A stretch of 16,605 bases of DNA, taken from assembly GCA_025927515.1 (NCBI GenBank), contig JAICLG010000025.1, positions 1 through 16,605 on the forward strand. The letters run 5' to 3'. The notes under the pieces were generated by a model. The model did no database searches and was not told where the DNA came from. It worked only from the letters and a program-made list of their open reading frames with translations. Numbering within the stretch: position 1 is the stretch's first letter; each line of letters starts with the position of its first letter. This stretch comes from Hyphomicrobium sp. GTDB lineage: Bacteria; Pseudomonadota; Alphaproteobacteria; Rhizobiales; Hyphomicrobiaceae. The position numbers and the translations under genes were made by a program. This document shows, one piece after another, positions 15,028 through 16,605 of this stretch.

Positions 15028-15836
15028 ACGCGCCGAAGCCGATCACCAGCCTGACGAACGATCGTGTGAAGGCAATCCGTGCGCTCGAGATGCGCAAGGT
15101 CCGCAAAGAGACAGGATTGTTTGTGGCCGAAGGCGCGTCGCTTCTGGTTACGGCGCGCGACCATGGCTTCATTCCGGAGACTCTCGTTTATCAATCGGGA
15201 ACGGCCGCGAACGGTATCGCGCGTGGGCTTGTGACTCACGCGCTGAATGCGGGTTCGGAGGTTCTTGAAGTTTCCGAGGCGGTGCTGGCCAAGCTCGCAT
15301 CGAAAGACAATCCGCAAACGCTGCTTGGCGTGTTCCGGCAGCGGTTCGCGGATCCGCCCGAGGCGTCGAAGATCAGCGGGGGAGAAACGTGGCTCGCGCT
15401 CGAAGAAGTTCGCGATCCCGGAAATCTCGGCACGATCATACGCACCGCGGATGCTGTCGGATGCGCGGGAGTCATGCTCGTTGGCACGACGTGCGATCCT
15501 TTTTCGCTTGAATCGATCCGCGCTACGATGGGTTCGATTTTCGCCGTCCCCATCGTCAAAATGGAGCGGCCGGCGTTCATCGCGTTGGCGAAAGACTGGC
15601 CGGGCGACGTCGTTGGGACGCATCTCGATGGTCGCGAAGATTTTCGGACTGCCGACTATCGTGGCCCACAATTGATCGTCATGGGAAGCGAGGGGCCGGG
15701 CCTGTCGAGCGCGGTCGCGGCGGTGTGCACGAAGCTCGTCAAAATCCCGATGGCTGGAAAGCTCGACTCCCTCAATCTCGCGATCGCGACCGCTCTGATG
15801 CTTTATCAGGTGCGGGGTTCACATCTGAAGCTCTAA
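15024..15836 (+). CDS. TrmH/SpoU-family RNA 2'-O-methyltransferase
   Basis: This 270-residue SPOUT-fold enzyme transfers methyl from SAM to a ribose 2'-OH of rRNA or tRNA. The N-terminal part (about 1-105, with VRKETGLFVAEGASLL) is the SpoU substrate-binding domain of the L30e-like fold. The three SPOUT motifs are intact: motif 1 LEEVRDPGNLGTIIRTADA (126-144) with the catalytic Asn and Arg, motif 2 IVMGSEGPGLSS (218-229), and motif 3 KIPMAGKLDSLNLAIATAL (240-258), which forms the knot and SAM site. It resembles RlmB-like proteins, but the exact nucleotide cannot be named. Its ATG overlaps the stop of the upstream methyltransferase by 4 nt, and the next gene begins 2 nt after its stop, so all three are probably one operon. 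Confidence 0.92.
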   Translation: MNAPKPITSLTNDRVKAIRALEMRKVRKETGLFVAEGASLLVTARDHGFIPETLVYQSGTAANGIARGLVTHALNAGSEVLEVSEAVLAKLASKDNPQTLLGVFRQRFADPPEASKISGGETWLALEEVRDPGNLGTIIRTADAVGCAGVMLVGTTCDPFSLESIRATMGSIFAVPIVKMERPAFIALAKDWPGDVVGTHLDGREDFRTADYRGPQLIVMGSEGPGLSSAVAAVCTKLVKIPMAGKLDSLNLAIATALMLYQVRGSHLKL

Positions 15837-15838
15837 TC

Positions 15839-16605
15839 ATGCGCATCGAATATCACCGCACACTGATTGCCGATGACGTGCGGAACGAGGCTTTCTTTCG
15901 CGCGCTCAAATCCGTGATCGAACCTGGAAAAACGGTTGTCGCGGATATCGGTGCCGGAACCGGGCTTCTCGGGTTGATGGCGTCGAAGCTCGGCGCGAAG
16001 GACGTTTTTCTGTTCGAGACAGCCGAGGTCGCGGGCGTCGCGGCGCAGGTGCTCAAGGCGAACAAGGCCAAGAGATGCCATCTCATTCCGTGCCATTCGA
16101 CGGAATTCGACGACGATCTCGCGGTCGACGTCATCGTGTCCGAGACGCTCGGAAATTATGCGTTGGAAGAAAACATCATCGCGACGCTCGCCGATGCGCG
16201 TCATCGGTTTTTGAAGCCGGGTGGGACGATCGTTCCGTCGCGTATCGCGCAGTACGTTGCGCCCGTCATCGTGCCACGGATCGATCATGAATTGAGAGCG
16301 TGGCAGCGCGTCGGTCACGGCCTCGATCTCGGGTCGGCGCAAGCGATGACGCTCAATAATGCCTATGTGCGACTCATACAACCTTCAGAGCTTCTCGATG
16401 ATGGCCGCAGCGCGATTGCCTGGGACGCGGTAGATCTGACACGTGAGACGCGCGCAAAACGCAAGGGGCAAGGCGAATGGCGCATCTCGAAACCCGCGGT
16501 CATTTACGGATTCGCAGTGTGGTGGACGGCCGAGCTTGTGCCCGGCCTCACGCTTTCGACGGCCCCCTCGGCACCGCGCACCCACTGGGAGCAGCTTTAT
16601 TTTCC
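15839..16605 (+). CDS. protein arginine methyltransferase (PRMT)-like protein, 3' end beyond the window
   Basis: 255 residues are visible and no stop is reached before the window ends. The order of PRMT motifs is complete: LIADDVR (9-15), with R15 at the place of the SAM-carboxylate Arg of PRMT1; motif I VADIGAGTGLLG (34-45); an acidic residue after strand 2 (E60 in LFETAE); the double-E loop SETLGNYALEE with E102 and E111 nine apart as in PRMT1; motif III FLKPGGTIVPSR; and the THW loop LSTAPSAPRTHWEQLYF (T248-H-W250), close to PRMT1's STSPESPYTHWKQ. A region like the PRMT beta-barrel start (RIAQYVAPVI) lies between them. The N-terminal YFxxY helix is missing. The ATG at 15839 is 2 nt after the SpoU gene stop, with only a weak GAAG ribosome site inside that gene. 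Substrate unknown. Plain class I methyltransferase annotation is the safe alternative. Confidence 0.85.
   Translation, partial: MRIEYHRTLIADDVRNEAFFRALKSVIEPGKTVVADIGAGTGLLGLMASKLGAKDVFLFETAEVAGVAAQVLKANKAKRCHLIPCHSTEFDDDLAVDVIVSETLGNYALEENIIATLADARHRFLKPGGTIVPSRIAQYVAPVIVPRIDHELRAWQRVGHGLDLGSAQAMTLNNAYVRLIQPSELLDDGRSAIAWDAVDLTRETRAKRKGQGEWRISKPAVIYGFAVWWTAELVPGLTLSTAPSAPRTHWEQLYF

Noticed and set aside
16385..16585. Minus-strand 66-codon open frame near the right end
   Set aside because: Antisense to the PRMT-like gene, with no supporting features.

Overview
The window is about 60% GC and reads as chromosomal DNA of an alphaproteobacterium, most likely of the order Hyphomicrobiales (Rhizobiales). 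I infer this from three things: the protein styles (a long RNase E with an acidic insertion in its S1 domain, an alphaproteobacterial PBP1A), the gene order rne / N-acetylmuramoyl-L-alanine amidase / mrcA / prfB, and the palindromic repeats. No genus can be fixed from sequence alone. No tRNA, rRNA, insertion sequence, phage gene or CRISPR array was seen.

Layout. (1) Positions 44-2354, minus strand: a two-gene unit for an exported BepA-like M48 metallopeptidase with TPR repeats, followed by an exported DsbA/Com1-type thiol oxidoreductase. (2) 2584-5637, minus: ribonuclease E, ending in a strong intrinsic terminator. (3) 5638-6400: a long non-coding divergent region that probably holds the rne leader and the promoters of rne and the amidase. 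(4) 6401-11653, plus: an AMIN-type amidase, penicillin-binding protein 1A, and prfB (release factor 2) with a canonical programmed +1 frameshift site. (5) 11737-13889: a minus-strand malonate-semialdehyde-decarboxylase-like tautomerase, a small exported orphan protein, and a divergent HxlR regulator / FMN azoreductase pair around a GTCAC-N5-GTGAC palindrome. (6) 14005-16605, plus: three tightly packed methyltransferase genes, namely an RlmI-like rRNA methyltransferase carrying an in-frame palindromic repeat, a SpoU/TrmH RNA methyltransferase, and a protein arginine methyltransferase (PRMT)-like enzyme cut off by the window end.

How they work together. The left and middle parts are housekeeping: envelope assembly and disulfide quality control, RNA decay, peptidoglycan synthesis and remodelling, and translation termination. 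The azoreductase module looks like a thiol/quinone stress switch. The most unusual part is the right end: a PRMT-like bacterial protein with the Rossmann motifs, double-E loop and THW loop appears co-transcribed with two RNA methyltransferases, and one of those two has absorbed a dispersed palindromic element into its reading frame.
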